From NCBI GenBank assembly GCA_028288305.1, contig JAQBOA010000045.1, forward strand, positions 55,377-119,376: 64,000 nucleotides of DNA, in the 5' to 3' direction. The stretch is from Mucilaginibacter sp. Its GTDB lineage: Bacteria; Bacteroidota; Bacteroidia; Sphingobacteriales; Sphingobacteriaceae. Positions within the stretch are counted from its first letter, which is position 1. Each line of letters opens with the position of its first letter. The position numbers were made by a program, and so were the translations under genes. Shown here piece after piece: positions 54,362 through 63,902 of this stretch. Under the pieces are notes generated by a model. It ran no database searches, was not told the DNA's origin, and saw only the letters and a program-made list of their open reading frames with translations.

Positions 54362-55972
54362 ATGAAAAAAGCTTTATGCAGTATATTATTATTGTTTTTG
54401 ATAATTAACGTAGCATGGTCACAATCTGAATATCAACCTTATTCTTACCAATTTTATCAAAAACTTGATGAGGATATTTATTCAATACAAACCCGTGAAC
54501 ATACTTCGTTAAAGCCGTATTTTCCGGTAGATTCATTATTAAAGAATCATTATGATTCCTTAATAAATTACGGATCTGACCAAAAACCGCATAGTTGGGA
54601 ATACAGGAAACTTTTCAATGAACACTTAATTGATGTAAAAAGTCCCGGATCAACTTTTTATGTGGACCTTTTACCTGACTTTGTTATTGGCAGAGATTTT
54701 TCGTCCAAACAAACTACTAGTATCACCTCTCTTGGATTACAAGCCGGTGGTACAGTGGGTAACAAATTTTCTTACTATATAAGCGGGTATCAAAGCAGCG
54801 CTATTTTTCCGGAATATATTTCAACTTATATAAACCAGGTTGGTATTGTACCGGGACAGGCTTATGCTAAAATTTATCAAAACAATGGATATGATTGGTC
54901 GTACATAACTGCAGCTGTATCTTATACGCCGGTAAAATATTTAAATATTACTGCCGGGCGGGATAAAACATTTATTGGAGACGGGTACAGGTCAATGTTA
55001 TTATCAGATTATGCATCGCCTTATCCCTTTTTTAAACTTACAGCAACGCTTGGAAACGTAAGGTATATGGCCATGTGGACGTATATGAACGATCCACAAA
55101 CAACTTCTCAATATGGTATTGACAGGAAAAAGTTTGGCGTTTTCCATTACCTTGACTGGAATGTGAACAACAGGCTTTCCTTTGGCCTTTTTGATAATGT
55201 TATCGGATTTTTTACAGATGATAATGGAAAAAAGCGCTCTTTTGATTTTAATTATATAAATCCGATCATATTATTGCAGCCTCAAAACAATTCAAGTGGC
55301 GACCCTGATAAATCTTTACTTGGGTTAACCAGTAAATACAAAATCAGTAATGGTGTAACTGTTTACGGACAATTTGCATTAAATGAATTTCGCTCAGTTG
55401 ATTTTTTCTCAAGTGACGGAAGTTTTGCAAACAAATATGGCTGGCAATTAGGTTTAAGAGGGCCTCATCTGTTCGGAATCAAGAATTTAAATTTCCTGGT
55501 TGAGACCAATAATGCAAAACCATATACTTATTCAGCACGATCAGCAATTGAGAATTACTCGGATAATGGAGAGCCATTGGCACACCCCTGGGGTGCTAAT
55601 TTCAGAGAGTTGGTTGGATTATTAAATTATTCTTACAAACGTTTTGATTTTAGCGGTGAGGCTGATTTTGGGCGTTATGGCTTAGATGTTAATGGTTTAA
55701 ATTATGGGAAAGATATTTTTGATGTTTATACGAGCCCGGCCAGGGTTTATGGCAATTACACAGGACAAGGACTAACTACAACCCTGGTTTATTTTGAAGG
55801 TAAGGTGGCGTTTTTACTCAATCCAAAATATAATTTAAGAATTGAGCTTGGAGGTATTTTAAGAAATGAAAAGAACAACCAGTTTAATGATAAAACCTCC
55901 ATGCTAACCATTGGGCTCCGAAGTTCATTCCGCCAATTATATGCTGACCTTGCCAGTTTTAAAACACACTGA
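54362..55972 (+). CDS. Outer membrane beta-barrel protein (Wzi/RemB-like)
   Basis: A 536-residue exported protein with a signal peptide ending at VAWSQ. After an N-terminal soluble part (LKPYFPVDSLLKNHYDSL) there are many amphipathic beta strands (SYYISGYQS, YLNITAGRDKTFIGDGYRS, KFGVFHYLDWNVNNRLSFGLFD, FDFSGEADFGRYG) and a terminal LTIGLRSSFRQL strand. The layout and the IGDGYRSMLLSD segment recall Wzi-type capsule-assembly proteins and the RemB-type proteins of Bacteroidota. Position 27 nt after gmd supports a link to surface glycan. The exact function is uncertain. Confidence 0.65.
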   Translation: MKKALCSILLLFLIINVAWSQSEYQPYSYQFYQKLDEDIYSIQTREHTSLKPYFPVDSLLKNHYDSLINYGSDQKPHSWEYRKLFNEHLIDVKSPGSTFYVDLLPDFVIGRDFSSKQTTSITSLGLQAGGTVGNKFSYYISGYQSSAIFPEYISTYINQVGIVPGQAYAKIYQNNGYDWSYITAAVSYTPVKYLNITAGRDKTFIGDGYRSMLLSDYASPYPFFKLTATLGNVRYMAMWTYMNDPQTTSQYGIDRKKFGVFHYLDWNVNNRLSFGLFDNVIGFFTDDNGKKRSFDFNYINPIILLQPQNNSSGDPDKSLLGLTSKYKISNGVTVYGQFALNEFRSVDFFSSDGSFANKYGWQLGLRGPHLFGIKNLNFLVETNNAKPYTYSARSAIENYSDNGEPLAHPWGANFRELVGLLNYSYKRFDFSGEADFGRYGLDVNGLNYGKDIFDVYTSPARVYGNYTGQGLTTTLVYFEGKVAFLLNPKYNLRIELGGILRNEKNNQFNDKTSMLTIGLRSSFRQLYADLASFKTH

Positions 55973-55974
55973 TT

Positions 55975-56080
55975 AATGTGCAGATGAGTGGATATGCAGA
56001 TGTGCGAATGAGTAAATGTTAAAATTTCCATTTAATATCCAATAATCTGCACATTATAATCTGCACATCCGCACATCTAT
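55975..56080. repeat. GTGCAGATG-type word palindrome (family shared with 37270-37345)
   Basis: GTGCAGATGAGTG and GCAGATGTGCGAATG in the left arm face TCTGCACATTATAATCTGCA and CATCCGCACATCT in the right arm. It is a convergent gap between the barrel gene and dxs. Confidence 0.7.
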
Positions 56081-58014
56081 TAAGAAGCAATAATATGCTT
56101 ATTCTGTTTTATTTCTAAATTTTTAACTTGTGCAGCTATGCTTTTGGCATCATAACCGCATTCGGCCCATAGTTCTGGTTGTTCTCCGTGTTCCACTACC
56201 TGGTCAGGAATTCCCAAACGAACAACCTTGGCACTATAATTATTATCTGCCATAAACTCTAATACTGCGCTTCCCATTCCGCCTTCAAGGCAACCATCTT
56301 CAACAGTGATCACCTTGTTAAATTTTTGAAACACCTCACGTAACAAAGCTTCATCCAATGGTTTTACAAAACGCAGATCATAATGCGCAGGGTAATAGCC
56401 TTCGGTATTCAATTCAGCAGTGGCTTTTACAACCTCATTACCGGCATGGCCTATTGATAAAATTGCAATTTCTTCTCCGTCACATATTTTGCGGCCTTTA
56501 CCAATCTTTATAGCTTTTAAAGGTCGTTTCCAGTCAACCATAACGCCGTTACCGCGTGGATATCTTATAACAAATGGTCCCATGTCATCCTGCTGCGCAG
56601 TAAACATCAGGTTACGTAATTCCTCTTCATTCATTGGTGCCGAAACCGTCATATTTGGTATGCAGCGCATATAGGCAAGGTCATAAGCGCCATGATGTGT
56701 TGGACCATCAGCTCCGGCAATACCGGCTCTGTCCAGACAAAATACAACATTAAGGTTTTGTATGGCCACATCATGTATTACCTGGTCATAAGCCCTTTGC
56801 ATAAAACTGGAGTATATATTGCAAAAAGGAATCAATCCCTGTGTGGCCAAACCGGCCGAAAATGTAACTGCATGCTGTTCTGCTATGCCGACGTCGAAAG
56901 CACGGTTTGGCATTGCCTTCATCATCAGGTTAAGTGAACATCCAGATGGCATTGCGGGCGTGATGCCCATAATCTTTGGGTTTTGTTCGGCAAGCTCAAC
57001 AATTGTATGTCCAAATACATCCTGGTACTTTGGTGGTTGTGGCTTGTCGTATTTTGTTTTTTTGATCTCTCCGGTTATTTTATCAAATAATCCCGGAGCA
57101 TGCCATTTGGTTTGATCTTTTTCGGCTAATGCATATCCTTTACCTTTTACCGTAATGCAATGCAGCAATTTAGGTCCCGGTATATCCCGCAGATCGCGCA
57201 ATATCCTTACCATATGTTCTACATCATGCCCGTCAATAGGACCAAAATATCTGAATTTTAACGCCTCAAAAAAATTACTCTTTTTAAGCAGGGTACCTTT
57301 AATGCTCTTTTCTATCTTCTGGGCTATTTTATAGGCATCAGGTCCTATAGCTGATAATTTTGCCAATATATGTGCAATATCATCCCTAAAGCGGTTATAT
57401 GGCTTTGAGGTTGTTATATCTGCTAAATATTCCTTTAAGGCGCCCACATTAGGATCGATAGACATATTGTTATCATTCAGGATCACTAACAGGTTTGAGT
57501 TTTCTATCCCTGCATGGTTCAGGGCTTCAAACGATATGCCTGCAGTCATGGAGCCATCACCAATTACAGCAACATGCTGTCTGTCTGTTTCGCCTTTATA
57601 TTGCGAAGCCACAGCCATACCAAGGGCAGCAGAAATTGAGGTGGAAGAATGACCAACGCCAAACGTGTCATATATGCTTTCTGAACGTTTTGGGAAGCCA
57701 CTCATTCCTTTATATATGCGGTTGGTGTGGAAAATTTCACGACGGCCTGTGAGTATTTTGTGGCCGTAAGCCTGGTGGCCTACATCCCACACTAACTGGT
57801 CGTAAGGGGAGTTTAATACATATTGTAATGCAACAGTTAATTCAACTACACCTAAGCTGGCAGCAAAATGTCCACCGTTTACCGATACTACATCAATAAT
57901 ATATTGGCGTAATTCCTGGCAAACCTGTTTAAGCTCTTCAACCTTAAGCTGCTTTAAATCAGAAGGGTAATTTATGTTTTGTAACAAATTTCCGGCTGGC
58001 ACCTGCATGGACAT
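56080..58014 (-). CDS. dxs: 1-deoxy-D-xylulose-5-phosphate synthase
   Basis: A 644-residue TPP enzyme joining pyruvate and glyceraldehyde 3-phosphate to DXP, the entry step of the MEP isoprenoid pathway and also the precursor for PdxJ and thiamine. The TPP motif GDGSMTAG...NDNNMSI is complete. [41 protein letters not shown] and the C-terminal transketolase domain are intact. The start may be ATG 58014 or the ATG two codons later. Intact and standard in length. Confidence 0.97.
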   Translation of the reverse strand: MSMQVPAGNLLQNINYPSDLKQLKVEELKQVCQELRQYIIDVVSVNGGHFAASLGVVELTVALQYVLNSPYDQLVWDVGHQAYGHKILTGRREIFHTNRIYKGMSGFPKRSESIYDTFGVGHSSTSISAALGMAVASQYKGETDRQHVAVIGDGSMTAGISFEALNHAGIENSNLLVILNDNNMSIDPNVGALKEYLADITTSKPYNRFRDDIAHILAKLSAIGPDAYKIAQKIEKSIKGTLLKKSNFFEALKFRYFGPIDGHDVEHMVRILRDLRDIPGPKLLHCITVKGKGYALAEKDQTKWHAPGLFDKITGEIKKTKYDKPQPPKYQDVFGHTIVELAEQNPKIMGITPAMPSGCSLNLMMKAMPNRAFDVGIAEQHAVTFSAGLATQGLIPFCNIYSSFMQRAYDQVIHDVAIQNLNVVFCLDRAGIAGADGPTHHGAYDLAYMRCIPNMTVSAPMNEEELRNLMFTAQQDDMGPFVIRYPRGNGVMVDWKRPLKAIKIGKGRKICDGEEIAILSIGHAGNEVVKATAELNTEGYYPAHYDLRFVKPLDEALLREVFQKFNKVITVEDGCLEGGMGSAVLEFMADNNYSAKVVRLGIPDQVVEHGEQPELWAECGYDAKSIAAQVKNLEIKQNKHIIAS

Positions 58015-58259
58015 TGATGGATTATTTAACTTACAAATGACGTTATTTTATTGATAAAAACAAGGATAAATTGGTTAATAAAGAACAATCCAAACTGTAA
58101 CAGGCAACTTACTTTGAATATTGAAGTTAAAACTTAAAACAGCATTAGCTAAACCGTTTGTTTAAAACGAATAATGTACTTGGACTGTTTTAACCTAGGA
58201 AGGTTTATTTAAATCTATTTTCTGTCGGTAAAATGAAAAATAAATTGTAAATTTATGTC

Positions 58260-58453
58260 ATGAACAACCTTTTGGAAAGAATTACCATAGATACAAATAT
58301 CTGCCAGGGAAAGGCGTGCATCCGCCATATGCGTTGGCGGTTGAAGTAATTATTGATTTGATTGCGTCAGGGATGTCATTTGATAATATCATAAGTGATT
58401 ATCCTGAACTGGAGAAAGAGGGTATTCTTGCAGCTTTAGCTTATGCTGCTTAA
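58260..58453 (+). pseudogene. DUF433 antitoxin-like gene broken by a one-base deletion
   Basis: From ATG 58260 the frame reads MNNLLERITIDTNICQGKAC then IRHMRWRLK and stops. Shifting frame at about 58336 continues VEVIIDLIASGMSFDNIISD, YPELEKEGILAALAYAA to TAA 58451-58453. Restoring one C in TGGCGG gives MRWPVEV, the DUF433 consensus. DUF433 proteins are small winged-helix-like antitoxin candidates usually paired with a DUF5615 PIN-like toxin, absent here. The total of 194 nt fits a 195-nt gene minus one. Confidence 0.8.
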
Positions 58454-58501
58454 CACTAAATTATCAGTTATTAAAGCCACGAACTGCTTATGGTAAAGAC
58501 T

Positions 58502-58613
58502 ATGTCATTTCGAACGATAGTGAGAAAACTTATACGCCCTACATAGTCCGCATTGCATAGTTAGCTTTGTATACGGTATAAGTTTTTCTCCTCGTACCTC
58601 GTCGAAATGACAT
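58502..58613. repeat. GTCAT...ATGAC hairpin family, copy M3
   Basis: ATGTCATTTCGA (58502-58513) pairs with TCGAAATGACAT (58602-58613). AACTTATAC/GTATAAGTT is an inner stem, and GCATAGTT lies in the centre. It sits between the DUF433 remnant and the orphan antitoxin, 15 nt from the latter's stop. Confidence 0.8.
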
Positions 58614-58628
58614 TTGGGATAGTTATTG

Positions 58629-58871
58629 TTATTTTTCCCTGTCTACCAAAGCTTTATCAGTAATAGCCACAGCTTTCTCCCAGGTATACATTTTGCTTGT
58701 ACCATTTTGGTAGTTATCATATCTCCTATCCAATTCTTTTTCCTGCTCTGCCGCGAGCGTAAATTCATCTGCAATATCATTTTCAAGCAAGGTATAAATA
58801 GCCTTTAGCTTTTTATCTTCTGCAGACTCAATATATTCATGCAGTTTTTGTTTTATTTGAGCGGTACGCAT
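58629..58871 (-). CDS. Orphan addiction-module antitoxin-like protein
   Basis: An 80-residue helical acidic protein. MRTAQIKQKLHEYIESAEDK opens a helical N-terminus. The C-terminal AAEQEKELDRRYDNYQNGTS followed by KMYTWEKAVA is the pattern seen in small Bacteroidota antitoxins that precede RelE/ParE toxins, where an unfolded tail blocks the toxin. Here no toxin gene follows: the stop is 15 nt from hairpin M3. A TAAATTTG promoter box lies upstream (58887-58894). It is a solitary antitoxin or a relic. Confidence 0.6.
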   Translation of the reverse strand: MRTAQIKQKLHEYIESAEDKKLKAIYTLLENDIADEFTLAAEQEKELDRRYDNYQNGTSKMYTWEKAVAITDKALVDREK

Positions 58872-58886
58872 TGAAATTGCTTTTTA

Positions 58887-58894
58887 CAAATTTA
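58887..58894 (-). promoter_or_regulatory. Bacteroidota -7 box TAAATTTG for the orphan antitoxin
   Basis: On the minus strand TAAATTTG lies 15 nt before the ATG. No clear -33 element. Confidence 0.4.
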
Positions 58895-59107
58895 TTCAAA
58901 ATATAGACCTTATTCTATATTTTGGAAAACTAAAAATGTTAACTTATATTTTTATTCGATAATTTTAGGGATATCAGGCAAGAGCCGATCTTATAACGTT
59001 TCATATTTTTCGTTATGCCAACACCTTTTCTTTTTCCCTATTAAACGCCAACCCCATTCACATAATCATTGCATCGTCCCAAGCCTTTGCTTATATTTAC
59101 GTCTACA

Positions 59108-62100
59108 ATGATTACATCCACTCCCAACAAATACAACGAAAAATTCCAGCAGGCCCTTGCCCAGCTTAACCCCGAACAATTGGCTGCCGTTAATAAAATG
59201 GATGGCCCTGTATTGGTTATTGCCGGGCCGGGGACTGGTAAAACACAAATACTGGCTGCCCGTATCGGTAAAATACTGACTGAAACGGATGCCAACGCAC
59301 ATGAAATTTTATGTCTTACTTATACCGACGCGGGCGCTGTTGCCATGCGCAAACGGCTTTTTGAATTTATAGGCCCAGATGCTTACCGGGTTAATATATA
59401 TACCTTCCATGCCTTTTGTAATGAGATTATCCAGGAGAACCTTGACTATTTTGGCAAGCTGAATCTGGAAGCTTTATCCGACCTGGAATCGGCTATGCTT
59501 TTCCGCGAACTTGTTGATGACTTTCCGAATGACCATTTATTAAAGCGCTTTACAGGTGATACTTACTATGATGCACCAAGGTTAAAAAGTCTTTTCTCGG
59601 ATATGAAAAGAGAAAACTGGGCGGCCGAAATGATAGAAAAAGCGGTTGAGGATTATATCGCTGATCTGCCTTTGCGTGAAGCATTTATTTACAAGCGTGC
59701 AAATCCTGCAAAAGGTATTAAAATTGGCGACCCCAAGCAAAAGGATATTGATGAAGCCAAAGCGTTGATGAAAAAGCTGCTGGCTGCTGTTTCAGAATAC
59801 AATAGTTTTGATGCTAAAATGAAGCATCGTGGCCGCTATGACTATGACGACATGATCCAATGGGTACTCAAAGCTTTCCACGAAAATGAAGAATTGCTCC
59901 GTCGTTACCAGGAGCGCTATCAATACATATTGGTTGATGAGTTCCAGGATACCAGCGGCTCGCAAAATGAACTGTTAAAATTTATGCTGAACTATTGGGA
60001 TACTCCCAATGTGTTTGTTGTTGGCGATGATGACCAGTCGATTTTTAAATTCCAGGGGGCAAACATGAAGAATATTCTTGATTTTGCCAATGATTATGTA
60101 AGCACACTGCAAACGGTTGTTCTAAAGCATAATTATAGGAGTAATCAACACATCCTGGATATTTCCAAGGCGCTGATCAGTAATAATCGCGAGCGTTTAA
60201 CTAACCAGCTTGCGCTTGATAAAAACCTTCAAGCGGCGCATTCCCGTTTTAACGATCTGATGATCGAACCGGTTATCCATGAATATGAAAACCCTGGTCA
60301 GGAGTTGGTAGACGTGGCCATGCAAATAAAACGACTGCTTGCGAAAGGTACCGAACCGAATGAGATTGCCGTGATTTATCGTAACCACAGCCAGGTAGAA
60401 GATTTAGTACAATACCTGGATACCCAGCGCATAGCGGTAAACACCAAACGTAAAATTGACATTCTCACACATCCATTTGGGGAAAAGATTATCAACATAC
60501 TGCAATACCTATCCATGGAAATGGATTCGCCTTATAGCGGGGACGAACTATTGTTCGAGATCATGCATTATGATTTTTTTGACATTCCGCCTATCGAGAT
60601 TGCCAAAGCAAGTGTAGCAGTAGCAAAAGAAAACTATTCCACTTCAAATAATAATCAGCCTAAAACTTCATTGCGGCATTATGTAAGTCAAATGCGTTCC
60701 CCTGCTCAGCCAGGATTATTTGATCAGCCGCAGAGCCAGGCAATGAAATTTTTAGTGAGTGATATAGATTACTTGTTAACTTATTCAGCTAGTAATACCC
60801 TGCAACAGCTTTTTCAACAGGTGATTGCTAAAATGGGTATCCTCAAATATATTATGCAGCAACCTGATAAAGGATGGTTTATGCAGGTGCTCACTAACTT
60901 TTTCGATTTTTTAAAGGATGAAAGCCGCAAAGATCCTGAAATAAAACTGGCTGATTTTATAGCCACTATTAAATTGATGAAAGACAACCAGATCAGGCTC
61001 CCGCTTAACCAGGTTATATTTTCGGAAAATGGTGTCAATTTTTTAACTGCCCACGGATCAAAGGGACTTGAATTTGAGCACGTGTTCCTCATCGGCGCAA
61101 GCAAAAAAATATGGGACAGCAAAGGCCGTAATTATGGTTTTAGCTTGCCCGATACCTTAACCCTGGCATCAGACGATGAAATTGCGCAAAAAGAAGAATC
61201 GCGCCGCTTATTTTATGTGGCCATCACCCGTGCTAAACAATGTTTATCTATATCTTATTCGGGCAGGGACAAAAATGGTAAAGAGCAGGAAGCATCGCAG
61301 TTTGTAGGCGAAATTTTAGCTGATACTCATCTGCAGGTACAATATCCCAAGGTTAATGAGGATGCGATGCTTGAATTTTTAGCTACGCAATTCCGTGAAA
61401 CTGATAAACCACAGGTGGAATTACTTGACAAGAATTATATTGACCAATTGCTGCAAAATTATGCTCTTTCGGTTACACACTTAAGTAATTTTTTGGATTG
61501 CCCGCTAAGGTTTTATTTTCAATGCCTCATCAGGGTACCATCCGGAAAAAGTCCGTCGGCAACATTTGGACTGGCAGTACATTGGGCTTTAAACAAGGCC
61601 TTCAGAAATATGAAAGAAGAAAGCGATTTTCCGTTAACGGATGATTTTATGAAGGAATTTCGCTGGTATATGTACCGCAACCGCGACTCGTTCACCAAAG
61701 AAGATTTTAAGCTCCGGCTGGATTACGGTGAAAAAATACTGCCTCCTTATTATAATCTAAATATAAATACCTGGAATAAAATTGCTATAACTGAGCGCAG
61801 CATTAAAAATATTGAAGTGGAAGGCGTGCCAATAAAAGGGAACCTCGATAAAGTTGAATTTAACAACAAACAGGTGACTGTTGTAGATTATAAAACCGGT
61901 AAATTAAAATATGCCAAAGATAAACTGCTGAGACCAACCACTGAACAACCAAACGGTGGCGACTACTGGCGGCAGGCTGTATTTTATAAAATTTTGATAG
62001 ACAACGACCGCACCAATGATTGGGACGTTGTAAGCACTGTATTTGAGTTTGTGGAGCCTGTTAACGAAGGAGAATATCATAAAGAAAAGATTGTGATTAC

Positions 62101-62269
62101 TCCTGATGATACTGCTGAGGTTACTGAACAAATAAAAACGGTTTACCAAAAAATACTGGCACATGATTTTAACACCGGTTGCGGTAAAAAAGAATGCGAC
62201 TGGTGTCATTTTGTAAAAAGCAATTTTAAACAGGTGGGTAATGTAATGCAGGAGGAAGATGTTGATTGA
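59108..62269 (+). CDS. UvrD/PcrA-like helicase fused to a Fe-S PD-(D/E)XK nuclease
   Basis: A 1053-residue fused protein, starting at ATG 59108; an upstream TTG extension lacks support. The superfamily 1 helicase has Walker A GPGTGKT, motif II VDEFQDTS, motif III VVGDDDQSIFKFQGA, motif V AHGSKGLEFEHVFLIG and motif VI RRLFYVAITRAKQCL. From about residue 790 a RecB-like nuclease follows: Cys in LDCPLRFYF (about 798), catalytic GNLDKVEF and VVDYKTGK, and a terminal cluster CGKKECDWC (about 1024, 1029, 1032). The four Cys fit a 4Fe-4S staple as in AddB/Cas4 nucleases. It probably processes DNA ends. The partner, if any, is unknown. Confidence 0.88.
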   Translation: MITSTPNKYNEKFQQALAQLNPEQLAAVNKMDGPVLVIAGPGTGKTQILAARIGKILTETDANAHEILCLTYTDAGAVAMRKRLFEFIGPDAYRVNIYTFHAFCNEIIQENLDYFGKLNLEALSDLESAMLFRELVDDFPNDHLLKRFTGDTYYDAPRLKSLFSDMKRENWAAEMIEKAVEDYIADLPLREAFIYKRANPAKGIKIGDPKQKDIDEAKALMKKLLAAVSEYNSFDAKMKHRGRYDYDDMIQWVLKAFHENEELLRRYQERYQYILVDEFQDTSGSQNELLKFMLNYWDTPNVFVVGDDDQSIFKFQGANMKNILDFANDYVSTLQTVVLKHNYRSNQHILDISKALISNNRERLTNQLALDKNLQAAHSRFNDLMIEPVIHEYENPGQELVDVAMQIKRLLAKGTEPNEIAVIYRNHSQVEDLVQYLDTQRIAVNTKRKIDILTHPFGEKIINILQYLSMEMDSPYSGDELLFEIMHYDFFDIPPIEIAKASVAVAKENYSTSNNNQPKTSLRHYVSQMRSPAQPGLFDQPQSQAMKFLVSDIDYLLTYSASNTLQQLFQQVIAKMGILKYIMQQPDKGWFMQVLTNFFDFLKDESRKDPEIKLADFIATIKLMKDNQIRLPLNQVIFSENGVNFLTAHGSKGLEFEHVFLIGASKKIWDSKGRNYGFSLPDTLTLASDDEIAQKEESRRLFYVAITRAKQCLSISYSGRDKNGKEQEASQFVGEILADTHLQVQYPKVNEDAMLEFLATQFRETDKPQVELLDKNYIDQLLQNYALSVTHLSNFLDCPLRFYFQCLIRVPSGKSPSATFGLAVHWALNKAFRNMKEESDFPLTDDFMKEFRWYMYRNRDSFTKEDFKLRLDYGEKILPPYYNLNINTWNKIAITERSIKNIEVEGVPIKGNLDKVEFNNKQVTVVDYKTGKLKYAKDKLLRPTTEQPNGGDYWRQAVFYKILIDNDRTNDWDVVSTVFEFVEPVNEGEYHKEKIVITPDDTAEVTEQIKTVYQKILAHDFNTGCGKKECDWCHFVKSNFKQVGNVMQEEDVD

Positions 62270-62288
62270 AACGACCTCCATCCTTCCC

Positions 62289-62387
62289 CGTCATTGCGAG
62301 GTACGAAGCAATCTCTACATAGGATATTAGCGCTAATGCACGACGATTATGCATAGTTCAGAGATTGCTTCGTGCCTCGCAAGGACG
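62289..62387. repeat. GTCAT...ATGAC hairpin family, copy M4
   Basis: The left arm 62289-62316 (CGTCATTGCGAGGTACGAAG, CAATCTCT) pairs with 62360-62387 (AGAGATTGCTTCGTGCCTCG, CAAGGACG) over 28 bp with about 2 mismatches. The loop holds CGCTAATGCACGACG and TATGCATAGTT. Confidence 0.85.
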
Positions 62388-62425
62388 CTTGGGTTTGCAT
62401 TTTTCAATTAAATAAACATTTGATT

Positions 62426-63778
62426 ATGAAATATTTATTATCTATTATCCTGCTATTTTTCATCCTGCAAGGAAACGCGCAAACCGTCATCAAACAAGAC
62501 GCGTCCATTAAACAAATGGTTGATGAGGTATCAGCAAAAAACATTGAAGCCACTATCCGTAAATTGGTGAGTTTTAAAACCCGGCATACCTTAAGCGATA
62601 CCATCAGTACAACAGAAGGCAGCGGTGCTGCCCGCAATTGGATCAAGGCTGAGATGGGAAAATATGCATCAGCATCAAATGGAAGGATGACTGTTCAGTT
62701 TGATACGTTTACCCAGCCAAAGGGCGAACGTGTAGATAAGCCCATACACCTGAAAAATGTCTTAGCTATTTTGAAGGGGGCAGATCCGAATGATACCAGG
62801 ATATATATCGTATCCGGCCATTATGATTCCCGGGTTACTGATGTGATGAACCCCAATGCAATTGAGCCGGGTGCTAATGATGATGCCTCAGGCACCGCTG
62901 TTTCTATGGAACTGGCAAGGGTAATGGCTAAAAGGTCGTTCCCGGCAACAATAATTTTCATGTCGGTAGTAGGCGAAGAGCAAGGTTTGTATGGATCTGC
63001 AAATGTTGCAAAACACGCAAAGGCCGAAAACTGGAATGTAGATGCCATGCTGAACAATGATATTGTGGGCAATACGCACGGCATGGAAACTGATTTGAAA
63101 GATAACCGCAGCATACGCGTATTCAGTGAGGGTGTCCCCTCGGTCGCTGCCGGTAACGCAAAGATGGTAGCAGGTTTAATAGCATTAGGTGGTGAAAATG
63201 ACAGCCCTTCGCGGGAACTGGCACGCTATACAAAAGAAATTGGCGAGCGCTATGTAGATCAACTGGATGTAAAACTAATATACAGGCGCGACCGATACCT
63301 TCGTGGTGGTGATCATACCTCATTTTTATTGCAGGGCTTTACAGCAGTACGATTTACCGAAATGAATGAAGATTTTAACCGTCAGCATCAGGATATACGT
63401 ACTGAAAAGGGCATTGACTATGGTGATCTGCCCGATTTTGTCGATTTTAACTACGTACAAAAAGTTGCTCGCATGAACCTTTCTGTACTTGCAAACCTGG
63501 CCACCGCACCTGCCGAGCCACAAAATGTAGGTATAGTTACCAGCGGCCTCTCTAACAAAACCACCTTAAAATGGGATGCGCCTAAAACAGGTAAAAAACC
63601 TGCCGGCTATTATGTACTGATGCGCGAAACAATTAGTCCTTATTGGGAAAAGAAATTTTATGTAACTGATAATACTGTTACCCTGGCTTATTCGAAAGAT
63701 AATTACCTGTTTGCGGTTCAATCGGTTGATGCAGATGGGCATGAAAGTTTGCCTGTGTTTCCAAAGCCGGTGAAGTAG
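62426..63778 (+). CDS. M28 family zinc aminopeptidase
   Basis: A 450-residue exported peptidase. ATG 62426 is chosen because a signal peptide (MKYLLSIILLFFILQGNAQ) starts there; an open frame further upstream is only translated repeat M4. The di-zinc ligands are His/Asp in SGHYDSR, Asp in GANDDASG, Glu in VGEEQGLYGS, Asp in LNNDIVGN and His in GGDHTSFL. A C-terminal fibronectin type III-like domain (residues about 365-450, LSNKTTLKWDAPKTGK) follows. It releases N-terminal residues from peptides in the periplasm or outside. Intact. Confidence 0.9.
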   Translation: MKYLLSIILLFFILQGNAQTVIKQDASIKQMVDEVSAKNIEATIRKLVSFKTRHTLSDTISTTEGSGAARNWIKAEMGKYASASNGRMTVQFDTFTQPKGERVDKPIHLKNVLAILKGADPNDTRIYIVSGHYDSRVTDVMNPNAIEPGANDDASGTAVSMELARVMAKRSFPATIIFMSVVGEEQGLYGSANVAKHAKAENWNVDAMLNNDIVGNTHGMETDLKDNRSIRVFSEGVPSVAAGNAKMVAGLIALGGENDSPSRELARYTKEIGERYVDQLDVKLIYRRDRYLRGGDHTSFLLQGFTAVRFTEMNEDFNRQHQDIRTEKGIDYGDLPDFVDFNYVQKVARMNLSVLANLATAPAEPQNVGIVTSGLSNKTTLKWDAPKTGKKPAGYYVLMRETISPYWEKKFYVTDNTVTLAYSKDNYLFAVQSVDADGHESLPVFPKPVK

Positions 63779-63779
63779 A

Positions 63780-63900
63780 GTTTGGAGTTGTTGTAATGTT
63801 GGAAAGTTGTAAGGTTGCAATGTTGAATTCACTCCTTGTTTTTCTTTCGGACTTTACTGACTTTTCCGACTTTCGGACTTTTCCGACTTTCGGACTTCTC
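63780..63900. repeat. GTTGNAAxG and TTTCGGACTT word arrays
   Basis: GTTGTAATGTTGGAAAGTTG and AAGGTTGCAATGTTG words are followed by TTTCGGACTT, TTTTCCGACTTTCGGAC and again TTTCCGACTTTCGGACTT. It lies between convergent genes. Part of it (TCCGAC/GTCGGA-like words) could pair with DNA elsewhere, but no strong local arm is seen. Confidence 0.45.
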
Positions 63901-63902
63901 CC

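Noticed and set aside
56420..57752. Several plus-strand ORFs within dxs
   Set aside because: All are shadows of the dxs coding strand, with no domain pattern.
62372..62425. N-terminal extension of the M28 peptidase
   Set aside because: It translates the right arm of hairpin M4 and would bury the signal peptide that starts at 62426.
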